Part shown: piece by piece, positions 58,045 to 64,000 of the stretch
Layout: each line of letters begins with the position of its first letter
Position numbering within the stretch: the stretch's first letter is position 1
From: Pollutimonas harenae
Lineage (GTDB): Bacteria > Pseudomonadota > Gammaproteobacteria > Burkholderiales > Burkholderiaceae_B
NCBI RefSeq assembly: GCF_004153685.1
Contig: NZ_SDQD01000003.1
Location: 398,384-462,383 of the forward strand
DNA: 64,000 bases
Direction: 5' to 3'
The notes under the pieces: generated by a model
Seen by the model: the letters and a program-made list of their open reading frames with translations, nothing else
The model's database searches: none
What the model was told of the DNA's origin: nothing
Made by a program: the position numbers and the translations under genes

Positions 58045-58071
58045 TCTAAGGGATAGCTTGCAAGAGGTCAA
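58043..58071 (-). promoter_or_regulatory. Sigma-70 promoter of the dcw cluster (Pmra)
   Basis: On the minus strand TTGACC (58071-58066), 17-bp spacer, TAGAGT (58048-58043). The -35 matches 5 of 6 and the -10 4 of 6 consensus bases. The expected transcription start falls within the MraZ-box array, about 36 nt before the mraZ GTG. Between this promoter and rnpB (58072-58270) there is about 200 bp of AT-rich sequence with no gene I can support. Confidence 0.75.
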
Positions 58072-58270
58072 GCGCAAAGTTGCAATTTTTTCAATTACAA
58101 CAAGCACTTAGCGCTGTTTTATTAAGGTTTGTAGAAAAAAATATGTAGATAAATCAAGAAATTGGCGAAGCAACTGCAAGTCCTTTATCAGAAGACAGAC
58201 GCATGCCGGGAGAATTTGTTTGCATTTGTTGACAAGTAAGGCGAGGGGGCACGCCCTACAGGGCAGGAAA

Positions 58271-58682
58271 GAGGTGAGACAGGTCTGTAGGCCGGATTCT
58301 GTACGCCGGTAGAACCGGCGGGCAATCATTCCTCTGGGTGCCGCATTGCTGCGTCACTCTAGCCATCTACCCGCATGCTGGAGCGAGCCGCCCCTCGGGC
58401 CGAAGCCTGCACATGCCTATTTGATGTTGCTCCGGGTAGAGGTTGCCGCGTTTCACCCTGCCGCGCAGCAACCGGTAAACCGGCTGCTCAGCACGGAGAT
58501 AGCCGTGCTGGTGCATGCAATGCATGCCCTCGCGGCAGACTCGTCTCTGTGGCCCTGTTCCTCGGCTCGGTCTTGTGCCACGCACAAGCCCTTGCCGGAC
58601 GGCCGTTAGCCGCTACCCTGCCCTATGGAGTCCGGACCTTCCTCGATACTCGAAAGTACCGCGATTGCCCAACCTGCCTCAC
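58271..58682 (-). ncRNA. rnpB: RNase P RNA, bacterial class A
   Basis: About 410 nt on the minus strand. The universally conserved GAGGAAGGTCCGGACTCCA lies in the 5' part (58644-58626) and its P4 partner ACAGAATCCGGCCTACAG near the 3' end (58302-58285). The ends pair as P1: GTGAGGCAGGT (58682-58672) with ACCTGTCTCAC (58284-58274), 11 bp with one G-U. Other landmarks are the GGGTGAAA-type loop and the TAGATGGCTAGAGTGACG segment. It is the catalytic RNA that trims tRNA 5' leaders. No strong U-tract terminator was found after the 3' end; a GCCC/GGGC stem lies at about 58250-58265. Confidence 0.96.
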
Positions 58683-58688
58683 GCAGGC

Positions 58689-58694
58689 ATTGTA
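58689..58694 (-). promoter_or_regulatory. -10 element of rnpB
   Basis: TACAAT on the minus strand (58694-58689; 5 of 6), seven bases before the first base of P1 at 58682, which is the right distance for a transcription start. The -35 is poor. The same 63-bp gap must also hold the uup promoter. Confidence 0.6.
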
Positions 58695-58745
58695 ACCTGC
58701 GACAATAGAGTCTTTCTTGATTCGCGCACACAGGTTTTTGTTTTT

Positions 58746-60545
58746 ATGGCTGCCACCACGCTGATTACCCTGAGCAATGCCCAGCTTGCCTATGGGCACC
58801 ACCCTCTTCTCGACCATACTGATTTTGCGATTCAACCGGGCGAGCGCATAGGACTGATTGGCCGCAACGGCGCAGGCAAGTCTTCCCTACTGAAAGTACT
58901 GGACGGCCGCACACTGCTGGATGACGGAGAGCTGATGCGCCTTGGCGGGCTGAAGGTCGCCACGGTAGAGCAGGAGCCTGACCTGGACAACAGCCTGAAC
59001 ATTTTCGAAACCCTGTGCCCAGACACCACCGAAAGCGAGGACTGGGCTCGTCCATCACGAGTTCAAGCCCTACTCGAAAAACTGGGGCTGGACCCGGACG
59101 CTCGCATCGCCGGACTGTCTGGCGGCAATCGCAAACGTGTAGCGCTGGCCAGGGCCCTGGCCGACGAGCCCGAGCTGCTGCTGCTCGATGAGCCCACCAA
59201 CCATCTGGACTTCACCGGTATCGCCTGGCTGGAGAACTTACTGCTCAACACCTCTTGCAGCGTGGTTATCATCACCCACGACCGACGTTTTCTTGATGTC
59301 GTGGCAACGCGTATTGTCGAACTCGACCGCGGCCAGCTTTTCAGCTTTCCCGGCAACTTCACTCAATGGCAACAACGCAAAACAGAATGGCTGGAAGCCG
59401 AGAAACAGCAGAACGCCAAGTTCGACAAGGTGCTCGCGCAGGAAGAGGCCTGGATACGCCAGGGCATAGAAGCACGCCGCACCCGCAACGAGGGACGCGT
59501 GCGACGCCTGGAACAATTACGCCGGGAACGTCTCTCTAGACGAGAGCGGCAAGGCAATGTCAACCTGGCCGTTGCCGAGGGTCAACGCTCCGGCAAACTA
59601 GTGGCCGAGCTGGAACATGTCACACACCGTTATGGCGAAAACACCATTATCGATGATCTGTCGACCACGATTCTACGCAAAGACCGCATCGGACTGATAG
59701 GCCCCAATGGCGCCGGCAAGACCACACTGCTCAAAGTCATCCTGGGCAAGCTACAGCCCACCAGCGGCACGGTGCGCCTGGGTGTCAACCTTACCGTGGG
59801 CTATTTCGACCAGATGCGTAGCCAGCTGGATGAAAACGCCACGCTGGTCGATACCATCAATCCCGGCAGCGAGTGGGTTGAAATCGGTGATCAACGCAAG
59901 CATGTCATGAGCTACCTGGAAGACTTCCTGTTTTCGCCCGCCCGTGCCCACTCACCGGTGCAAAGCCTGTCAGGCGGGGAACGGGCGCGGCTGGTGCTGG
60001 CCCGCATGTTTGCCCGTCCCACCAATGTATTGGTACTGGACGAACCCACCAACGATCTCGACATAGAAACCCTGGAGCTGCTCGAAGAACTGCTCCAGAA
60101 CTATCCGGGCACCGTTTTACTGGTCAGTCACGATCGGGAGTTTCTCAATAACGTCGTTACGCAGACGCTTGCCGCGGAAGGCGATGGCCACTGGCAGGAA
60201 TACGTGGGCGGCTATGACGAATGGCTAGCCCAGCGTCCCATGCCACCCGAAGCCGCTGAAGAAAAAAGCAAAAAGAAAGAAACTGCTGCCGAACGCCCCA
60301 AACCCGCACGAAAGTCACGCATCTCGTCCTGGGAATTGACCGAACTGGAAGGTATTCCCAATGCTATTGCCGAGCTGGAATCCGAGCAATCGGCACTGAC
60401 TGAACGGCTTGCGGACGGCAGCCTTTATCGTGATGCTCCGGATGAGGTCATCCAGATCAACGAGCAACTGCACGCCCTGGAAGATAAGCTCGACAAACTA
60501 TTCGCACGCTGGGAAGCATTGGAAGAAAAAAAGAACGATAGCTGA
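58746..60545 (+). CDS. uup: ABC-F ATPase Uup
   Basis: 599 residues from the ATG at 58746; the frame is open further upstream only across rnpB. Two ATPase domains without membrane segments. Walker A: GLIGRNGAGKSSLL and GLIGPNGAGKTTLL. Signatures: LSGGNRKRVALARAL and LSGGERARLVLARM. Walker B: LLLDEPTNHLDF and LVLDEPTNDLDI. The linker between (about 240-320) is the charged P-site tRNA-interaction motif region, and the C-terminus (about 520-599) is a Lys/Glu-rich coiled coil, as in Uup. Uup affects transposon excision and ribosome or replication-related processes in E. coli; its exact task is unsettled. It ends 5 bp before the opposing pyrC stop. Confidence 0.93.
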   Translation: MAATTLITLSNAQLAYGHHPLLDHTDFAIQPGERIGLIGRNGAGKSSLLKVLDGRTLLDDGELMRLGGLKVATVEQEPDLDNSLNIFETLCPDTTESEDWARPSRVQALLEKLGLDPDARIAGLSGGNRKRVALARALADEPELLLLDEPTNHLDFTGIAWLENLLLNTSCSVVIITHDRRFLDVVATRIVELDRGQLFSFPGNFTQWQQRKTEWLEAEKQQNAKFDKVLAQEEAWIRQGIEARRTRNEGRVRRLEQLRRERLSRRERQGNVNLAVAEGQRSGKLVAELEHVTHRYGENTIIDDLSTTILRKDRIGLIGPNGAGKTTLLKVILGKLQPTSGTVRLGVNLTVGYFDQMRSQLDENATLVDTINPGSEWVEIGDQRKHVMSYLEDFLFSPARAHSPVQSLSGGERARLVLARMFARPTNVLVLDEPTNDLDIETLELLEELLQNYPGTVLLVSHDREFLNNVVTQTLAAEGDGHWQEYVGGYDEWLAQRPMPPEAAEEKSKKKETAAERPKPARKSRISSWELTELEGIPNAIAELESEQSALTERLADGSLYRDAPDEVIQINEQLHALEDKLDKLFARWEALEEKKNDS

Positions 60546-60550
60546 TCGGC

Positions 60551-61615
60551 TTAATTCGTCACAACCTTCCAGCCCAGTGATTCTCCTGCCGCCAGAGGCA
60601 CTACGGTAGAGCCTGCCAACGGCAGCTCCTCAGGAATGACGTAGCTTGCGCGCTGCAAGACCAGTTTGTCTGGATTCACGGGCAAGCCATAAAATGCGGG
60701 GCCGTTCAGGCTTGCAAAGGCTTCCAGCTGGTCAAGCTTGTCAACAGAGTCAAAGGCAGAGGCATAAAGCTCCATCGCGTGCAAGGCGGTATAGCATCCG
60801 GCACAGCCACACGCATGCTCTTTAAGCCCTTTCGGGTGAGGTGCACTATCAGTGCCCAAAAAGAAACGCCTCGAACCGCTGGTGGCCGCATCCAGCAAGG
60901 CCTGCCTGTGTTTTTCGCGCTTGAGTACCGGCAGACAATACCAGTGAGGACGCACGCCTCCCTGAAACAGGGCATTGCGGTTGTACAGCAGATGATGCGC
61001 AGTGATGGTAGCGGCCACCGGGCCATCGGCCTGCTGTACATATTGAACGCCATCGTGCGTGGTCAAATGCTCGAAGACCACCTTGAGTTCGGGGAATGCC
61101 CGACGCAAGGGCTGCATGACGCGCTCTATGAATACTGCTTCGCGGTCGAACAAATCGACATCGGGATCAGTGACTTCTCCGTGCACCAGCAGCGGCATGC
61201 CGCTACGCTGCATCGCCTCTAGCGCGGTAGCACAGCGGCCAAGCAAATCAGTCACCCCGGCATCCGAATTGGTGGTTGCTCCTGCGGGATATAGCTTGAT
61301 GCCATGCACCATGCCCGACTCGCTGGCGCGACGGACTTCATCAGCACTGGTGTTGTCGGTCAGGTACAAGGTCATGAGCGGTGTGAATCGGCCCGGCTCC
61401 ACGCCGGCTCTGGCAAGCGCAGCAACAATACGCTCACGATAGGCCAACGCAAGCTCGGTCGTCGTCACAGGGGGCTTCAGGTTGGGCATGATGATGGCTC
61501 GGGCAAATTGTTGAGCCGTATGCGCCACGACAGAGTCCAGCACAGCACCATCGCGTAAGTGCAGATGCCAGTCGTCCGGGCGGGTGATAGTCAGGTTTTC
61601 AATTGCGTCGGTCAT
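60551..61615 (-). CDS. pyrC: Dihydroorotase
   Basis: 354 residues (E. coli 348), class II dihydroorotase. [20 protein letters not shown] carries the HxH zinc ligands; [20 protein letters not shown] carries the carbamylated Lys; [33 protein letters not shown] and [15 protein letters not shown] carry the remaining His and Asp ligands. It closes carbamoyl-aspartate to dihydroorotate in pyrimidine synthesis. It lies 28 bp downstream of the M20 amidohydrolase on the same strand; convergent with uup with only 5 bp between. Confidence 0.97.
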   Translation of the reverse strand: MTDAIENLTITRPDDWHLHLRDGAVLDSVVAHTAQQFARAIIMPNLKPPVTTTELALAYRERIVAALARAGVEPGRFTPLMTLYLTDNTSADEVRRASESGMVHGIKLYPAGATTNSDAGVTDLLGRCATALEAMQRSGMPLLVHGEVTDPDVDLFDREAVFIERVMQPLRRAFPELKVVFEHLTTHDGVQYVQQADGPVAATITAHHLLYNRNALFQGGVRPHWYCLPVLKREKHRQALLDAATSGSRRFFLGTDSAPHPKGLKEHACGCAGCYTALHAMELYASAFDSVDKLDQLEAFASLNGPAFYGLPVNPDKLVLQRASYVIPEELPLAGSTVVPLAAGESLGWKVVTN

Positions 61616-61643
61616 GGAAGAGTCGTGTAAGAAACAGTTGGTA

Positions 61644-62843
61644 TCAGTTGTTGGTCGCTAAAGGCATGCTGCGCTCTACTAAACGGCAAAACATGGCGCT
61701 ACCCACAGGGATGACCGCGTCGTTAAAGTCGAAAGCCGGACTATGCAGCACGCGTCCCGACTCGGCGCCACCCTGCCCAAGACGGAAGTAGGCACCTGGT
61801 CGTTCCTGCAGCATAAAGGAAAAGTCCTCTGAGCCCATGGAAGGCACCAGGTTAGGGACGACCTTATCGGCACCAAACAATTCCGTGGCAACATCCACTA
61901 CAAAATCAGCATGCTCGGGAGTATTCACGGTAGCTGGAAACAAATGGTGGTATTTCAGTTCGATCTTTGCACCAAATGCCGATGCAATGCCCGTCGCCAG
62001 TTCCTGCATGCGTTTGATGACCTGCTCCTGCACAACAGGATTGAATGTGCGTACCGTGCCGCTCATGCGGGCAAGACCCGGAATGACGTTCATGGCCGGC
62101 AAGCTGCCAGCGTTGACGGCAGCCACGGTAATGACTGCTGCATCGGGCGCGGGCACATTCCGCGACACCACGGTCTGTAACGCCGTGATCAGTTGTGCGG
62201 CTATTACCACCGGATCGTTGGTCTGATACGGGTGGGCACCATGTCCGCCACGGCCTTCGATGAGAATCTCGAAATGATCGGCGGCCGCCATCATGGGACC
62301 CGGGTTCACCCCGATCATACCGGCGGGCAAGCCTGGCCAGTTATGCAGACCGTATATGGCGTCGCAATGAAAGCGATCGAACAGCCCGTCGTCGAGCATC
62401 GCCTGCGCCCCGCCGAGTCCTTCTTCGGCCGGCTGAAAAATCAATACCACCCGGCCGTCAAAGTTACGGGTTTCTGCAAGATAGCGCGCAGCCCCCAGCA
62501 ATACCGCCGTATGGCCGTCATGGCCGCAGGCATGCATGACGCCGGCACAAGTAGAGGCATGCCCAACATCGTTCTGCTCGAGGATAGGCAGCGCATCCAT
62601 GTCGGCTCGCAGGCCTATGCTTCGGCCACTCGTGTTCTGCCGGCCCTCGAGCACCCCTACCACCCCCGTCTTGCCGATATGCCTGTGTACCTCGTATCCG
62701 AGCGCCGTCAGGCTATTGGCCACCAGATTCGAAGTACGCTGCTCTTTGAAACCAAGTTCAGGATGGGCATGAATGTCGCGCCGCAAGGCAGTCAGCTCAT
62801 CATGAAAGAGGCTGATGGCTTCAAACACATTCCTGGCATACAT
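61644..62843 (-). CDS. M20-family amidohydrolase (hippurate hydrolase type), second copy
   Basis: 399 residues from the ATG at 62843, which has CAGGAG 10 nt upstream; the longer frame upstream looks non-coding. [55 protein letters not shown] and [17 protein letters not shown] are the M20D metal and catalytic motifs. It shares layout with the protein at 32273-33475, though the two differ at many positions, so they are paralogues and not a recent duplication. Substrate unknown; N-acyl amino acids are likely. Possibly cotranscribed with pyrC. Confidence 0.88.
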   Translation of the reverse strand: MYARNVFEAISLFHDELTALRRDIHAHPELGFKEQRTSNLVANSLTALGYEVHRHIGKTGVVGVLEGRQNTSGRSIGLRADMDALPILEQNDVGHASTCAGVMHACGHDGHTAVLLGAARYLAETRNFDGRVVLIFQPAEEGLGGAQAMLDDGLFDRFHCDAIYGLHNWPGLPAGMIGVNPGPMMAAADHFEILIEGRGGHGAHPYQTNDPVVIAAQLITALQTVVSRNVPAPDAAVITVAAVNAGSLPAMNVIPGLARMSGTVRTFNPVVQEQVIKRMQELATGIASAFGAKIELKYHHLFPATVNTPEHADFVVDVATELFGADKVVPNLVPSMGSEDFSFMLQERPGAYFRLGQGGAESGRVLHSPAFDFNDAVIPVGSAMFCRLVERSMPLATNN

Positions 62844-63021
62844 CGGATTGACGCTCCTGAGGGTAAAAAGCAGACTTGAGAGAGAATAAATCAGCACAGT
62901 ATCATACGCTGAGCACATCTGCCCCATGAGACCACTTGCATAAATTGTTTGGCCTTTCGGGGAGTCTCACGGTATGCTGCAGTAGAATCGTACTTTTCAA
63001 CCCAGTTAGGAGCCCTATTCT

Positions 63022-63294
63022 ATGGCAACAACCGAGAAACCCGCCCGTAAGCCTAATGCGGCGTTCATGAAGCCACTTACCCCTAGTGCTACCTTAGCTG
63101 CCATCATCGGTCCCGAGGCAGTCCCACGCACCGAAGTCACCAAGAAAATCTGGGACTACATCAAAAAACACGACCTGCAAGACCCCAAGAATCGTCGCAA
63201 CATTAATGCAGATGACAAACTGCGTCCTTTGTTCGGTAAAGAGCAGGTCTCGATGTTCGAGCTAACCAAGCTCGTCAGCGGACATCTTAAATAA
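63022..63294 (+). CDS. Small SWIB/MDM2-domain protein
   Basis: 90 residues with TTAGGAG upstream. After a basic N-terminal tail of about 15 residues (EKPARKPNAAF) nearly the whole protein is one SWIB domain: MKPLTPSATLAAIIG, then PRTEVTKKIWDYIKKHDLQD, PKNRRNINADDKLRPLFGK and the closing MFELTKLVSGHLK. SWIB domains occur in eukaryotic chromatin-remodelling complexes and MDM2, and in some bacteria (notably chlamydiae). The bacterial function is unknown; a nucleoid or protein-protein role is a guess. It is a single gene; TAGAAT at about 62981-62986 could be its -10. A clear terminator follows. Confidence 0.88.
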   Translation: MATTEKPARKPNAAFMKPLTPSATLAAIIGPEAVPRTEVTKKIWDYIKKHDLQDPKNRRNINADDKLRPLFGKEQVSMFELTKLVSGHLK

Positions 63295-63365
63295 GTCAAA
63301 CCAGCCATCCTACAGGCGAGGCGTCAGCCTCCCTACAGTACCTACAAATGCGCGCCTGAAGCGCT

Positions 63366-63437
63366 CCAAGCTTAAGCCGCGCAGCTTGGCACAAATACTA
63401 AAAAAGCTGCCTCGGTGTCGAGGCAGCTTTTTTTTAG
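63366..63437. terminator. Hairpin plus bidirectional Rho-independent terminator
   Basis: First stem: CCAAGCT (63366-63372) with AGCTTGG (63383-63389). Second, the terminator proper: GCTGCCTCG (63406-63414), loop GTGT, CGAGGCAGC (63419-63427), flanked by six A and eight T, so it works in both directions. It ends the SWIB gene and the small membrane-protein gene opposite. Confidence 0.88.
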
Positions 63438-63463
63438 TGTAACAAGATCGCAGTCAAGCGGGA

Positions 63464-63829
63464 TTAATACTCAGCAACTGGAGCCTGTCCTGAAAACAGC
63501 GCCAGCCAGCCCTTGATGAGCCGATACACAATCCAGACCAAAGCAATCAGGCCCGTAAGCCAGCCTATGAAAATAAACGTGGCCAGCCCACTGAGTACTA
63601 TCCATAGCAAGCCCCACCAGAATGTCTTGATGACCCAATCGAAATGATTGGCGTAAACCGTGCCGGCGGCATCACCGCGTTTTAGGTATGCCAGGACAAT
63701 GGCAGCTATTGTTGCCACGCCGAAAAAGCCGGCGCTAAGCAGTCCTATTGCAAACAGCCCATAGATAAGATGCGTAAGATTACGCATCGACAAGCCCTTG
63801 CCTTCTTCTGGCGGATATGCCTGGGTCAT
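63464..63829 (-). CDS. Small membrane protein, DUF4870-like
   Basis: 121 residues from the ATG at 63829 with GGAG 8 nt upstream; a start nine codons earlier is possible. About three hydrophobic helices (LIYGLFAIGLLSAGFFGVAT, then WWGLLWIVLSGLATFIFIGW and GLIALVWIVYRLIKGWLALF). Between the first two lies LKRGDAAGTVYANHFDWVIKT, the DUF4870-type loop. Function unknown. It lies between the SWIB terminator and the rRNA operon terminator. Confidence 0.7.
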   Translation of the reverse strand: MTQAYPPEEGKGLSMRNLTHLIYGLFAIGLLSAGFFGVATIAAIVLAYLKRGDAAGTVYANHFDWVIKTFWWGLLWIVLSGLATFIFIGWLTGLIALVWIVYRLIKGWLALFSGQAPVAEY

Positions 63830-63928
63830 TCGATAAGCTCCAAAAAACAGCCGCAAAAAAACTGCGGTGAAATAAACAGAACGTCTATTTTACAAGAGGG
63901 AATTGTATTGTGTTTTTGGCGGGCAATA

Positions 63929-63963
63929 AAAAACCCCCACACGAGTAGTGCGGGGGTTTTTCT
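63929..63963 (-). terminator. rRNA operon terminator
   Basis: On the minus strand AAAAACCCCC-x-CAC pairs with GTG-x-GGGGGTTTTT around a 5-nt loop (one mismatch), ending in a T-run. It lies about 10 bp after the 5S rRNA 3' end. Confidence 0.85.
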
Positions 63964-63972
63964 TTCAATAAG

Positions 63973-64000
63973 AGCCTGACGATGACCTACTTTCACAGAC
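63973..64000 (-). rRNA. rrf: 5S rRNA, 3' end only (cut by window edge)
   Basis: The minus strand reads GTGAAAGTAGGTCATCGTCA followed by GGCT, the conserved 3' end of proteobacterial 5S rRNA (loop D/E and the closing helix). About 28 of roughly 115 nt are in the window. It implies that an rRNA operon lies to the right, transcribed leftwards. Confidence 0.9.

Noticed and set aside
58108..58329. 73-codon minus-strand open frame between rnpB and mraZ
   Set aside because: It begins within the rnpB 3' region and has no ribosome-binding site or protein-like composition.
58515..58745. Upstream extension of uup
   Set aside because: It runs antisense through the conserved core of rnpB; the family start is at 58746.
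32273..62843. Recent duplication of the two M20 amidohydrolases
   Set aside because: They share family motifs but differ at many positions, lie 28 kb apart on opposite strands, and have unrelated neighbours, so they look like old paralogues.
1..64000. Mobile elements, CRISPR arrays, toxin-antitoxin or defence genes
   Set aside because: No transposase, integrase, spaced direct-repeat array or defence-domain protein was found among the translated frames; composition is even apart from short AT-rich intergenic stretches.

Overview
The window looks like a chromosomal core segment of a betaproteobacterium of the order Burkholderiales, most likely family Alcaligenaceae (the Bordetella/Achromobacter/Pusillimonas group). 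Reasons: moderately high GC, a complete division and cell-wall (dcw) cluster carrying a fused murE-murF gene, the glyQ-glyS-gmhB-plsC run, lptD-surA-rsmA, the amgK-murU pair, and secA/M23 peptidase/dciA/lpxC next to ftsZ. The genus cannot be fixed by eye. No phage, insertion sequence, integrase or CRISPR array was seen. Layout, left to right. (1) 1-3572, minus strand: CaiB/BaiF CoA-transferase (cut by the window edge), MaoC/HTD2-type hydratase, class I fumarase and a crotonase; possibly a C4/C5 dicarboxylate or acyl-CoA module. (2) 3770-9378, plus strand: glyQ, glyS, gmhB, plsC, a YgjP-type metallopeptidase and gloA, tightly packed. (3) 9442-20630: a FadE-like dehydrogenase, an SpmA/SpmB-type membrane protein, outer-membrane biogenesis lptD-surA with rsmA, the divergent peptidoglycan-recycling pair amgK-murU, and a DUF6776-like coiled-coil protein. 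(4) 20685-25736, minus strand: glutamine-type ABC transporter (glnHPQ) and methionine transporter (metNIQ), each with readable hairpins. (5) 26052-35399: tRNA-Lys(TTT) with promoter and terminator, a metallophosphoesterase, an atypical GH31 protein, mnmC, suhB, an M20 amidohydrolase, a YciA-like thioesterase and mgtE. (6) 35438-40703: secA, an M23 peptidase, divergent dciA, and lpxC. (7) 40982-58071, minus strand: the dcw cluster in transcription order mraZ-rsmH-ftsL-ftsI-murEF-mraY-murD-ftsW-murG-murC-ddl-ftsQ-ftsA-ftsZ. Its promoter is readable, and four decameric repeats resembling MraZ boxes run from the -10 element to the mraZ ribosome-binding site. (8) 58271-64000: rnpB (RNase P RNA), ABC-F gene uup, pyrC, a second M20 amidohydrolase, a small SWIB-domain protein, a small membrane protein, and the 3' end of an rRNA operon (terminator plus last bases of 5S rRNA). 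Much of the window serves envelope construction: precursor synthesis (mraY, murC-G, ddl), division (ftsA/I/L/Q/W/Z), peptidoglycan recycling (amgK, murU), peptidoglycan trimming (M23), LPS (lpxC, gmhB, lptD), phospholipid (plsC) and export (secA, surA). The region is mostly ordinary. The points most worth a second look are the promoter-embedded MraZ boxes, the GlnP-like permease with about 60 extra hydrophobic residues, the GH31 protein with an altered catalytic motif, the stand-alone SWIB protein, and several palindromes in divergent or promoter regions. I did not find a clearly new multi-gene system.
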